DNA from: Rotaria sordida
Taxonomy: Eukaryota; Rotifera; Eurotatoria; Philodinida; Philodinidae
Assembly (NCBI GenBank): GCA_905250125.1
Contig: CAJNOL010000417.1
Coordinates: forward strand, 66,622 to 130,621
DNA: 64,000 bases
Reading direction: 5' to 3'
Position 1 is the first letter of the stretch; each line of letters opens with the position of its first letter. Positions 1 through 10,476 of this stretch are shown here, piece after piece. The notes under the pieces are model-generated. The model was not told the origin of the DNA and did not search any database. It saw only the letters and a list, made by a program, of their open reading frames with translations. Position numbers and translations under genes: made by a program.

Positions 1-166
1 TAGTCTCAAAATATTGTCGAATATTCAATGTTCTTTTCCTTTTTTTTTGTCTATCATTTCACATTATAAATTTTGGCGAGAATGATAACATTAGATAAAA
101 ACCTTTAAATCAGAGATATAGAAAAAATTGAGAAAGGTATGTGTCATATCTAAATCAATATATTTT

Positions 167-765
167 CTCTGACGAGAGAATGTTTTCAACTGATCAATCG
201 CTTTTGAATTTAGACTTTGTGTATAAGGTAGACACAAGTGAAATATGAAAAAAAATCCAAAGGATAAGTTCTCTTAGACCTACTGTCTGAACTTATACGT
301 ATTTCATCCGAATTTTACCCTTTGGCATTGTATATGTCACTAAATCGAATGATGATATCTGGACCTGAGGTTTTATCCACAGATAAGTTTATTTGTCAGT
401 AGAATATCCTGAAAATTTCAGCTCAAAAAAAAAACATGTTTCCTTCTCTAGATAATAAAGTTTCAAAAGTCACTGATATTCTACGAAAGGTACATCTTGT
501 AGGACTTTCCTATATCATGAAGGAAACATTTTGTTTGTGATTAAATTTTCAGAACATTTTACTGACAAAGAGACCTGCCTGTGGACAAAATCTCAGATCA
601 AAATATCGTCATTCGATTCTAGTAAATTGCCTATAAGTCTGACCAGAATGCCTAAGAGAACTTATACTTCGAAGTTGTTTTTATATTTCACTGGCGTGTC
701 TACCTTATACACAGGATCCAAATTCAAAAGCGATTGATCAGTTGAAAATATTTCCTCGTTAGAGG
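167..765. repeat. Long imperfect hairpin (foldback) repeat
   Basis: The left arm (about 167-450) returns as its reverse complement in the right arm (about 480-765). For example, the stretch around 183-208 containing CAACTGATCAATCGC pairs with GCGATTGATCAGTTG at 729-744, and the stretch with GTATAAGGTAGACAC pairs with GTGTCTACCTTATAC near 696. By eye the arms are roughly 80% identical with short indels. No transposase is present. A short ORF crossing the right arm is not coding. It looks like a non-autonomous foldback or MITE-like element; no target duplication was identified. Confidence 0.75.
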
Positions 766-1620
766 ATTTCAATGTTAGGAAGAAAATTCTTCCAACGAGA
801 TTATCATTTTTTTTTGTCGAAACTTTCATCAATACTTATATGTCATTTTACTGATACGATAGAATCACTTTTGAAATCACTCTTATTCCATTAACTAGGC
901 TCTATTGACACTAGAGAAAGCTTAAAAAGATTCTTATTCTTGAATCCTTTAGTATCGACGATTGAATTTCGAGTTCAAACATTCCATAAAGAAAGTACTC
1001 AATGCAATTAGTTCAAAAAGAAAGATGATCTTCATTTCAGAGGCCATTCTTTTCGTTCACTTCCTTAGGTGTATATCGTATAGAGAGAGAGAGAGAGAGC
1101 CACTGCAGATATTGCCAATCGTTTCGGTCATCGAAGTGCAGATTATTGAATTTTGGCGAAAAGTATACTGATCGATTTTGAAGATGATCATGACATTTTA
1201 TCTGAAAAACTCTTTTAAATAGTCGTAATTCAAAACGAAAGCAGAACTCAAGCGTAAGAATTTCTAGTCTCTATCTATTGAAATAAGATTCATTTCAAAA
1301 GCAATTTATCACTGGGCAAAGTCGATTTGTGTAAGTCACAAGTTCTATTTATAGTCAGAGTGTTCTTCTAATAAAATATAATACCTTCTTTCTATCGTCT
1401 ATACATTTTGGTTTGTACTTTGCAAACTATTGTATAGAAGCAAGCGATATTTTATTTAAATGAAAATTGATAATAAGATTGTTTATTATATACAGACATT
1501 TGGATACAAAAAAATACTTTCTCCCGCTAAAAACATATACATTTTAACATTTTACTTTTTTCAAATTTTCTTTTTTTTTCTGTTTTGAACACCGATATGC
1601 ATTAATAAAAGATTAAAATA
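766..1620. other. Non-genic stretch upstream of the PRDM9-like gene
   Basis: I see no credible coding exon here. It holds a short GA microsatellite at about 1082-1099 and AT-rich sequence that probably includes the promoter and 5' UTR of the downstream gene. Short ORFs here lack family resemblance and splice logic. Confidence 0.5.
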
Positions 1621-2783
1621 ATGTCTTCTAAAAATTCTTCATATTTACAAGACAATGGTACTAAAAAAAATAAGAATAACAATAAAAAAAAAAAATTTTT
1701 CTTTTTAGTTTTTTATAATGCATGTTTTTATTATAATAACAATATGCATGAGCAACATCATTCTAATCGAAGAAATTCAACTTCGAAATATTATGAACAT
1801 AAAAAACGAAAAGAATCTGATTTAAAATTAAATGAATCAAAGAAAAAATCATCATCATATATTGATAAAAAATTTTCTAAATCGGAATTTGATGATGCTC
1901 GATTATTTTGTGATGATTGTAATAAATTCTATGATAATATTTGTCCATATCATAAACAATCATATATTCCTGATAAAGAAGTTAATTTTAATTAAAATCA
2001 AAAACAAAAAAAAAAACGTATAGTTTTTGAATTATTTAAGATATCAAAGTCATCACTTAAATATTCACAACGATTATCTGATCTAACTTGTCCAGATGGA
2101 ATTATTATTAAATCATCAACTATATTAAAAGCAGGCAAAGGTGTATTTGCAACAAAACGATTTGAAAAAAATACTTTCTTTGGACCTTATATGGGTACAC
2201 GTCATTCAAATTTTAAAAGTGCACAAGAATCAGGTTATGCTTGGAGTATTGCTGATAAATATGGAAAAGTATTATTGATAGAAATATTCTTTCGAAATAT
2301 TTTTTTTTTTTTTTTTTTTTCGAGATGATTTATATTATTGATGGATGTGATTCAAACAATAGTAATTGGATGCGATATGTAAGTTGCTAAATAATATAGA
2401 AAAATTAAAGCAATCATTGAAATAGTTTCTCATTTATTTAGATCAATTGTATGTATGAAATAATAGTAAAATATTTCTAAGTTCATCTTTTTTCTTTTTT
2501 GTTTTCTTCAAGGTCCTAATACAATTGAACAAAAAAATTTACAACCTATTCAATATGATCGAAATATGTTTTATAAAACAATGAGAATAATTCGTCCCGG
2601 AGAAGAATTATTTGTTTATTATGGAGATGATTATGCTCGTTTTCTTGGTATTAAACCATTTAATATTGAATCAATACAAATGAATACTGGTAAAATTTTT
2701 GTTATAATCAAGAATATTTGTTTTTTGTTTTTTTGTTAATTTAATTTCATTTAGATGATAATAATATCAATGATGATGATTAA
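1621..2783 (+). CDS. PRDM9-like PR/SET histone methyltransferase without zinc fingers
   Basis: Six exons give 284 residues: 1621-1980, 2041-2268, 2325-2378, 2442-2448, 2513-2689, 2755-2783. A zinc-knuckle segment LFCDDCNKFYDNICPYH resembles the one ahead of the PR/SET domain of PRDM7/9. It is followed by a PR/SET domain with KAGKGVFATKRF, FGPYMGT, SGYAWSI, NWMRY-INC, QPIQYDR and ELFVYYGDDY, all counterparts of PRDM9 motifs. PRDM9 trimethylates H3K4 and H3K36 and, in vertebrates, directs meiotic recombination through a zinc-finger array. Here the protein stops about 20 residues after the SET core with an acidic tail (DNNINDDD): no KRAB domain and no zinc fingers. The start is uncertain: Met at 1744 is an alternative, and an intron may lie at about 1657-1709, where the reading is lysine- and phenylalanine-rich. 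Methyltransferase activity is inferred. Confidence 0.8.
2442..2448 (+). other. 7-nt microexon of the PRDM9-like gene
   Basis: The seven bases ATCAATT lie between an acceptor (TTATTTAG) and a consensus donor (GTATGT). Joining them to the flanking exons yields MRY-IN-CPNTIEQKNLQ, which restores the asparagine-cysteine pair present in almost all SET domains (NCAR in PRDM9). Skipping the microexon shifts the frame. No cDNA evidence is available, but no other splice choice I tried gives both frame and motif. Confidence 0.7.
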
Positions 2784-5332
2784 TATTTAATTATATCTTT
2801 TATGCAGCGAATAGAATGATGTTTTCATTAAAAAAAAATATATAAGCAAATACAGACTAAATTATAATAATAAATTCTATTCGTTAATTTGTTTTTTATT
2901 TCGTTCATAACGATATTCTTAAAAATAATAAATTTGATAGAATGTTGACGGTAAGATTGAAATTCGAAATCAAGCTTAATTGATAAATTGAAAAGATCAT
3001 TGACTGATAATTCAACATAATTAAATGATTATTATGAATGAGAAAATTATTTTATCATAAGTTTTATTTTGAAGTTCATTTTTTGACAATGTATTTTATA
3101 CACAATAAACAAAATGATACTGTCATCGTTTCATTTAGAAGTTAATCAGTTTATTTCGTTAAGTTTTTTTTCTGATTTCATTCGATTAACTTTATCTATC
3201 ACAAATTAATAAACAAATTAGATTCTTTGTATAAATAGAGAGTGTGCATTAAGAGATGACAAATAAATATTCTTATATTGTTTCTTTTTATATGATTGAA
3301 CATATGAAACTTTGTGTCATGATAAAAACGAAACAAATCATTAGAATTTATATCATTGATTTGATATACAATAATAGCATAGAAGATTATTTAAAAAGAA
3401 AAACTCTTAAATTGTTGTTTTTGTAAAGTTGTATAAAACATTATTCAAAATATCAATTTATTTTATTCTATGAAAATACTAATTTTCGACAATACAAATT
3501 GCTTGGACATATAACAGTTAAAATCTTTTTAAGTGATTTTATTACTTTAATTAATTATAATAAAGACTTTAAATTAGATGTCTCATTATGTGATCAAGCA
3601 TTTGTAACAGCACGACGATGTACAAAAAAGAAAAGTTTTCCTCATACATCCGTAATTGATTTATAGTGTTAAGAAAAACTTCAAGTAAAAGTGAGAAAAA
3701 AAAGAACAGCTCTTTCACAAAATTCAATCGATGATTAAATTTTCTGAATTTTTTTTTTCATATAATATGTCTTTGGCAGTGATCAATCATTTGATGCTTA
3801 AACAATGTATTATCTTCTTAGAAAATATTAAAAAAACAACAGAAAATGAATTAATCAATATTCGTCAATTAGATATTGGTGCGGTTACCACAGCTGATCT
3901 ATCTACTAGTTATTATGTATTTCGAATTCATTCAGTTCAACTGTTGTAATGATAAACACAGGATTTCTCATTTCCTGGAAGAAATTATGTACGCTAGCAA
4001 TACTAACAAAGAATATGAATTGAAAGTGAACATTAAAAAAAATAACAAATTTCTCACATTTATCTGCCTGTGAGTTTTATGCGAATAACGTTGTATGGCA
4101 TAGGGGCTAACTAAGTGGACAGGAGTGAAAGTGAAATCACTCTTTCACTGTTAAAACTTATACTTAAAAACTGTATTCATCTATATGTATTTACATAGAA
4201 ATCGCTTTTGTAATTAGCTAAATGAATTTCTTTTTGAAAAAATGAATTTCCTGATCGTATGAAGCGTTCGTTTCAATTAAACAAGATGTGAGAAAAAAAA
4301 AATATAATTGATAATTAATCCGAAACTAGCTCCAAAAATCAGTCATATCGTATTTTGTGAACACTACAAAAAAAAATCTTCATCACAAATTTTCATTAGT
4401 AACTCATGCATACGCAATTTATTTTTGGTCATTGTCTCATGTTATATTTATGACTGCAGACGAATGCAGGAGTTTTTCAACAAATCAGACTTCTCATCCT
4501 GAATCACTGATTTTGAGGATACAATGACATTGTGACATGAAAATTAAGATAATATTTGGAATCAGCTAATCGAGCTGCATCGAACTATACATAATTATAA
4601 ATGATTCTCAAAAGTAAAAGGCCAATTCTAGTGCCTGAGAAGATTTTTAAGTACAAGCTTTTGCATAGCTGCCAAATGCTGTGATGAGTTTTAATTGAAT
4701 TCATATCAAACTCGCACTGTTCATTCTTCTAGATCTGATTTATTGTTGGCCATAACACTTTTTGCTTGTGAAACATTTGAATTCTATAAAAGATAGAATT
4801 TGAACACAAAAGCAAGATCATATTCACATTCAACTTGTTCAATTGTTTAGAATTGAAAAGTAGCTTTTATTACAAGTATTTCTATAGATGAAGAAAAGTA
4901 CATCAGTAGCTTCTTGTATAGGAATCCAGTATGACGAAAATGTATCGAACAAGATTCTATCAATACAATTTTTCTGATGACAATACTCAAAATTACAATC
5001 TAAAATAACTATGAATATATAAAGTAGCGAACAAAACTATTATTTATCATCATGTGTGTTTGTTATTGCAAATTTGTTTACTGTGTCATATATTAACAAT
5101 AGCGAGAAAGAGAAAAGGTCATCAGAAACACATACACGCGCATCAACAGAAAAACGATCGAAACGTTTGGTTAGAAGAAGGGAGAAAAACACTATTCTAT
5201 ATCTCATTCGTCATTTCTTTTTTGTTTTGCTCTTCGTTGCACGTGTATTGATTCGTACGCAAAGTCATTATTCATCAAATTATTGTGGATAGATTTCATT
5301 AACGTATTTTAAACGATTCAAATATTTCAACA
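2784..5332. other. Intergenic stretch with a dispersed repeat
   Basis: Apart from the dispersed repeat copy at 4722-5008 I find no supported gene. The segment 3540-4080 carries short open stretches in several frames (for example one reading ENELINIRQLDIGAV around 3845-3890) that might be a decayed gene, but I recognise no family. The 3' UTR and poly(A) signals of the PRDM9-like gene probably occupy the first few hundred bases. Confidence 0.45.
4722..5008 (+). repeat. Dispersed repeat, copy A
   Basis: This stretch matches the reverse complement of 11480-11826. Shared blocks include TTCTTCTAGAT near 4725, GATAGAATTTGAA near 4793, ACATTCAACTTGTT near 4827 and AGTATGACGAAAA near 4929. Identity is moderate (about 75-80% by eye) with gaps. 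No coding potential or terminal repeats were recognised, so the class of element is unknown. Confidence 0.65.
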
Positions 5333-5908
5333 ATGTCAATTCTTTATTATACACTTAATAATTCAGTTTTTACTAATTTTGCTTTTTATTCAACAGCCTC
5401 AATTGTCAAATTAATGGGTATGGCTGCACTTACTACAATGAAGCGATTATCAAAAGATGTTATATTTAATATCATATTTATTATATTTTGTAAAATATTT
5501 TTCGTTTTCTTATAGGCCTTTGCTACTCCTGAAGATCGTACATTCGCTCGAGATACAACAGTTGTAGTTAAAACTGATCCAGATGTTGAACGTATTCGTC
5601 GTAATCATTTAAATGATATTGAAAATATAATACCTTTTGTACTTGTTGGCTTTTTCTATGTTACTACTAATCCTCATCCAGATGTAGCTTATTGGCATTT
5701 TCGAGTCTTTTTTATTTCACGTTTAGTACATACAGTTTGTTATCAAGTATAATTTAATCATTAGTTTTCTTGTTTTTTTTTTCTGTATATCAATATATGT
5801 TTTATTTAGATGCCATTACCACAACCTGGTCGATTTATTGCTTGTGCTGTTGGTTATCTTACAACACTTTCCATGGCTCTACAAGTTTTATTCTTTGCTC
5901 GTCCATAA
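5333..5908 (+). CDS. MGST1: Microsomal glutathione S-transferase 1-like MAPEG enzyme
   Basis: Three exons (5333-5458, 5516-5746, 5810-5908) give 151 residues, close to the 155 of vertebrate MGST1. MAPEG proteins are four-helix trimeric membrane enzymes that conjugate glutathione to lipophilic electrophiles and reduce lipid hydroperoxides in the ER and outer mitochondrial membrane. Diagnostic blocks are FATPEDRTFARD at the start of exon 2, VERIRRNHLNDIENIIPF (the family signature, with the glutathione-binding RxxHLND region), HFRVFFISRLVHTVCYQ, and MPLPQPGRFIACAVGYLTT in the last exon. Hydrophobic segments near residues 10-30, 75-95, 100-118 and 125-148 fit four membrane helices. The start is the only Met that puts the first helix in frame. 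Identification is firm; which MGST paralogue is less so. Confidence 0.93.
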
Positions 5909-6153
5909 AGTGGTTAAAACGAAAAAAAAAAACAATGAAACTTACTTTGAATTTGAAATAAGAATCGTCTATTTGTTTTGTCTTTGAACTACTAACAAAT
6001 TAATTTTGATCATATCATACTAGCAATTCTAAAGAAAATATTAAAAAAAAAAAAAAAGACAAACTTATTGAAGTATTTTCCACATGTTCTTATTTTCTAT
6101 ATTATAAGTTCCTTTTGTCAAGTTACACTATGCTTAGATATTAACAGATGCAC

Positions 6154-7582
6154 TAGAATAAATGAGCTTCGCATGAGAGAACATATTTGAGTGTACCTCC
6201 TGAGAATAAGTTCAAAAGTATTGTATCTATTAAGGATCTCGATGAATATCAATACCTTAGCTGCTTTCGTTTCGATCTCGAAAAACAAAAGTGTCTAACT
6301 TATTCGTTTTTGTCAAATTTGCAAGTACCAGTAGTTCTCTTTGGAGAAAACAACTTGATATGAGCGATATGCAAGAGCTGTCTCCTTATTACCAATGAAG
6401 ATATCATATCTATTTTTCTAACTTAGCTCTCTATTGACTGCATCCATATATTATTGAAAACGATAAGTGATCAATTAGATGAGAAACATAAATGTGATAT
6501 CTTCACTTGTGATAACGAGATCGCCAGTGCATATCATTGATATCAAGTTGTATTCCCCAAAGAAAACTGCTTGTTCTTGCAAATTAGACAAAAATGAAAA
6601 AGTTAGACACTTTCGCTTTTCAAGGCCGAAACAAAAGCAGCTAAGATATTGATATTCGAGATCCTTAACAGATAGAATGCTTTTGAATTCATTCTCAGAG
6701 GAGATACACTCAAATATGTTCTCTCATTTGTATTTTCTCAATATCTCTCTCATTTTAAATTGTTATAGACTAAGTTTCGTCTTAAAAAATCTAGGATTCA
6801 GTTCTCTACAAAACTATAGAAGTAAAAGCAAAACAATTATTGTACAAATGCTGCAAACCTATACTTTTAATTACTTTCAACCACAAAACTCAGTTTTCTT
6901 ATATTAAATGTGTTGTCATATTGTGATATCGAAACGTGAAACCAACCATTTGGTACGACTTGAAAAGTTTTATCTTCTAGACAGATTCATCGATTTTTAC
7001 AACAAACTTCTATCGCGAAAAGTAAACATTACTTTTTTAGAATTTTCACGTTTTTGCACTATAGTGTTTCATACTCTTGAAAAATATATGTAACTCAATC
7101 ATAAATTCTTTTCTTCAGAGTAAAATTTGTTTTTATTTAAAAGCTACTGAGTCATGCTATAGAAGTCTATTTAAAACCGCACAATTACTTTTTTCTTTCA
7201 ATTAGATTCAAGCAAAAATGACTTGATATGGCAGATTTGAACCTGTTGCCTAACCACTAGATTCTCGGTGAATATTTTAGGTTGATACTTTCTTTCCTGT
7301 GTGTCATTAGATAGAACACACTTAATTATACCTGAAATTATACTTTGAAGCGTTTAAATAGTGTATGATTAGTGGAAAGAAAGCGCAAATCACTTTGTAT
7401 ATTTTTGCTGGAAAGCTATTAAAAGTACAGTTTGCAATATTTATACAAAAGCTGTTTTGCTTTTACTTCTATGGCTTTTTTTTTACAGAATTAAACATGG
7501 AGTCTTTTAAGACGAAACTTAGTCTGTAACTATTAAAATTGACAGAGACATTGAGAAAATATTGAGTCGCTCATTTATTCTA
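6154..7582. repeat. Outer hairpin repeat, interrupted by another hairpin
   Basis: TAGAATAAATGAGC at 6154-6167 pairs with GCTCATTTATTCTA at 7569-7582. The left arm then resumes after the inner hairpin at about 6728-6895 and pairs with about 7415-7568: ACTAAGTTTCGTCTTAA near 6769 against TTAAGACGAAACTTAGT near 7508, and ATAGAAGTAAAAGCAAAACA near 6816 against its complement near 7450. The arms are diverged. The left arm of this older element carries the insertion at 6173-6727, so the order of events can be read. Confidence 0.7.
6173..6727. repeat. Inner hairpin repeat inserted in the arm of the outer one
   Basis: The element begins ATGAGAGAACATATTTGAG and ends with its complement CTCAAATATGTTCTCTCAT. 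The arms of about 260 bp pair along most of their length; for example AAGGATCTCGA near 6233 pairs with TCGAGATCCTT near 6656, and TTAGCTGCTTTCG near 6257 with CAAAAGCAGCTAA near 6632. Identity is about 80% by eye. No ORF of note. It splits the left arm of the 6154-7582 hairpin. Confidence 0.78.
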
Positions 7583-9245
7583 ACGTACCAGTTACTTCAT
7601 AAATTTGTTAAGACTTGAAGAAAGTTTGAATTTGCCAAAAAATTATTTATTAGCATAATTCATATGAAAGTAGAAAAGACTAATTGAAATTTTTACATGA
7701 TTTATAATCGAAGAAATATCTTAAAGATAAGTCTACGTTTTAGATACTCAAGGAAGAACTTCTTCAAGTGTCAAATTTCTTTTCAACCGAGACGATGTTC
7801 ATTTGATGAGTACTAGTGAGTAATAAAAAACTCTAGGACGGTTTAGTTTTTCGAGCCTTCATTCTTGAGATATCGAAATTTTACTGAGTTTTTCAACAAA
7901 AAAACTGGTTCGCATCGATTTAGCTTTTCTAAGATTTCCTTTCTGGAGACGCATATATCACTGCTCTTTTTTTGGTTAGATACACCGTTCAATTCACTAA
8001 AAACTTGATAGAAAACTGTACAGTATCGCGTTAGATAATGTGATTGACAATTTGCAAAAAAAAAAAACAACGATATAAGAAATAATGTCAAAACAGAATG
8101 TTAAAACGATCTGAAATCGATAAAAGTTTTCGCGATTCGAATAGTACCATTTTTAATAAAACCAGTTGAAATGATGGCTACGAATCGCCCGAGATACTCA
8201 CTCTATGAATGATTTCTTTCCTTATAGGATTATAATCGTTTTATCGAATTTTCAGCTTATGGAAAGATATACGTAGAAAAATTAAAACGAAAGAATTTTC
8301 ATTTGAATTTTTATCCATAAATAGGAGGCCTCTTGATTCTAAATATATCCTGAAAGTTCCAGTCAAAATGCATAGTTTTTTCTCGAAATCTTGAATATTC
8401 AAAAACAAAAACAATTCTATGCCACAAAAAAGTTATAAAGGCAATTTTTTCATCATTATTCAATATGTTGAGAAGAAATCACCTGATTTCGCTAAAACTT
8501 TTAGATGAAAAATCGTTCTTTTTTGATTTTTCTATGAATACCTTGTCACAAGCTGAAAATCCGATAAAACAGCCATAACTCCATAAGGACGGTCCATGGA
8601 GAGCAATCCTTTCAAAATTTTTCTAGTCTAACTGATTTCTACTTATGAGTAAAAAATTACTTCGATCGACAATGAACAGTTAGATATATTCTCTCATAAG
8701 CCAAATGGCTAGAAATAACAAAATCGAACAGTGAACACAACAATACGAACATCAATCTGAAAATGGTTAGAGGTTCGACAGTGAATTTTCTCAATGTTAT
8801 CTCAAATAATTTCATAGTATTTTTCGCATAATTTGTCGAGAATAGAGATGATAATCTAATAGAGAAAAGATAAATGCCATCTTATGAAATGAATCAAAAC
8901 AAATCACAAAATACTATGATATTCGTTTTCTTTTACAGATCACATTTTAGTGCTGTTTACAGATATGTTTGTTACTAATAGACAAGACATGATAGAACTT
9001 TTATAAACATACAGTTAGAAAGAGTTTTCGACTTTGCCTACACGTGTTTTAGACGACTCTTTCTCGTCAACTGGAGTCATCTATTTAACTAATTTGCTAA
9101 ATTCTTTGTTTTTTTAGAAATCTTTTTTATCCATTCGAAACAAAGATTTTAAGGAAAAAAAGATATCAACAAATAAACTTGAAAAATAAATTCAATGTCT
9201 ACAGTTTCGTATGTTTGAAATAATTTTCTTAATAATTCATCATAT

Positions 9246-10476
9246 CAGTAGCGTAGCTAGCAATTTTTAAGTAATAGACAGTTTTCCAGCCAAACTATTT
9301 TGAGAGGTAGACAGCAATTAGCGATTGCAAAAATTCACTAGGCAATAATTTAGAAAAACTTATTGCCATTATAAAAATTGATTGTTTATTGAAGATATAT
9401 CCGACAACTCTAATTAATAAGCAAGCTCGCTCGCCTTCTTTGTGCTGTTTTACAGATGTACTCTTCAATTTTCAAATTCAAATGCTTGATTATTTTATGT
9501 CAAGAAAGTAGAAATAAAAATACATAGAACAAAAAAAAAGAGAAAATAGTTATAATCCAAAATCCAATCGTCGCTAATTTTTCTATACGAATATATGGAG
9601 AATTTTTTTTTATTACTCTATTTTTTGTTCAATGGTAGAAAATGTTGCTGTCTTTTCTCATTGACCATGGCATCAATGATTTCTTTCATTTATCTGATAA
9701 TTGTCGCGATTGTCATTATTTTTATTAAGTGATGATGACAACGAATGTTGATCTATCTTTTTTATCGAACTAGACAAATGTCACTTTGTCTTTTTTCGTC
9801 GGAAAATGACAAATGTCACTTGTTTTCTTTCATTGAACAATGACGTGCATGAGCGTTAGTTTATTCTCGTTTGCCGTACAATGACAAACGCTACTTCACA
9901 TCTGTCACTAGGGAATCCTTCCAAAGCGGAGAGTTTTCTATATGACTCTGATATTCAGTCGTCTATACATCCTCTAAATTACAAATTATGATTCTATTGT
10001 TACTATTCTCAACTTCTGACTTGTATTTTCAAAGCACTTTCATTTACATATTGAATCAGTCTTTTTTTTTATTTACATGTTCTATTTACTTTGTATAACT
10101 TTCAATTCTTACATTGAAAGAATAATGTCACAACTTACACCGTCAAAGTTCACAACTTAGATTACTTCAATCGTTTCTATTCAATAGGTTTAACATACTT
10201 AGAAACATCGTTAAGCATTTATTCATATCCTTCACTATTGAATTTATGTGTAGTACTGAATATTTTGACGGAAAATACTGTTGAATCGTCATCATTGACA
10301 TCATTGTTCAGAGGAAAAGACATCGATTGATTTTTCTAAGAAAAAAAAAATAATTCGATTTCATCAAGAGACAGTTCATTAAGATAGCATCACTTGAGTC
10401 TTTAGACATACACGGGTACTAAAAATTTTTCATAGTAGGCAATCGCCTAATTGCCTATCATTTGGCTACACCACTG
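9246..10476. mobile_element. hAT-like non-autonomous DNA transposon
   Basis: The left end CAGTAGCGTAGCTAG and the right end (reverse complement CAGTGGTGTAGCCAA) are inverted copies with 11 of the first 14 bases matching and begin with CAG, as hAT ends often do. Flanking 8-mers CATCATAT (9238-9245) and CATCATGT (10477-10484) match at 7 of 8, the length expected of a hAT target duplication. Subterminal motifs GCAATTAGCGATTGC (left) and GGCAATCGCCTAATTGCC (right) are also related. No transposase ORF is left inside, so it would be a deletion derivative. Confidence 0.6.

Larger units (their letters stand above)
5909..9245. other. Gene-free region dominated by hairpin repeats
   Basis: No coding region is supported. 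It contains the nested hairpins (6154-7582) and, at about 8340-8640, sequence resembling one arm of the intronic hairpin at 33577-34174. Short ORFs here lie in repeat arms and show no family resemblance. Confidence 0.5.

Noticed and set aside
531..1171. Short plus-strand ORFs near the left end
   Set aside because: One lies in the arm of a hairpin repeat, the other crosses a GA repeat; neither looks coding.
3540..4080. Possible decayed gene
   Set aside because: Open stretches exist in several frames but no recognisable domain and no consistent exon chain could be built.
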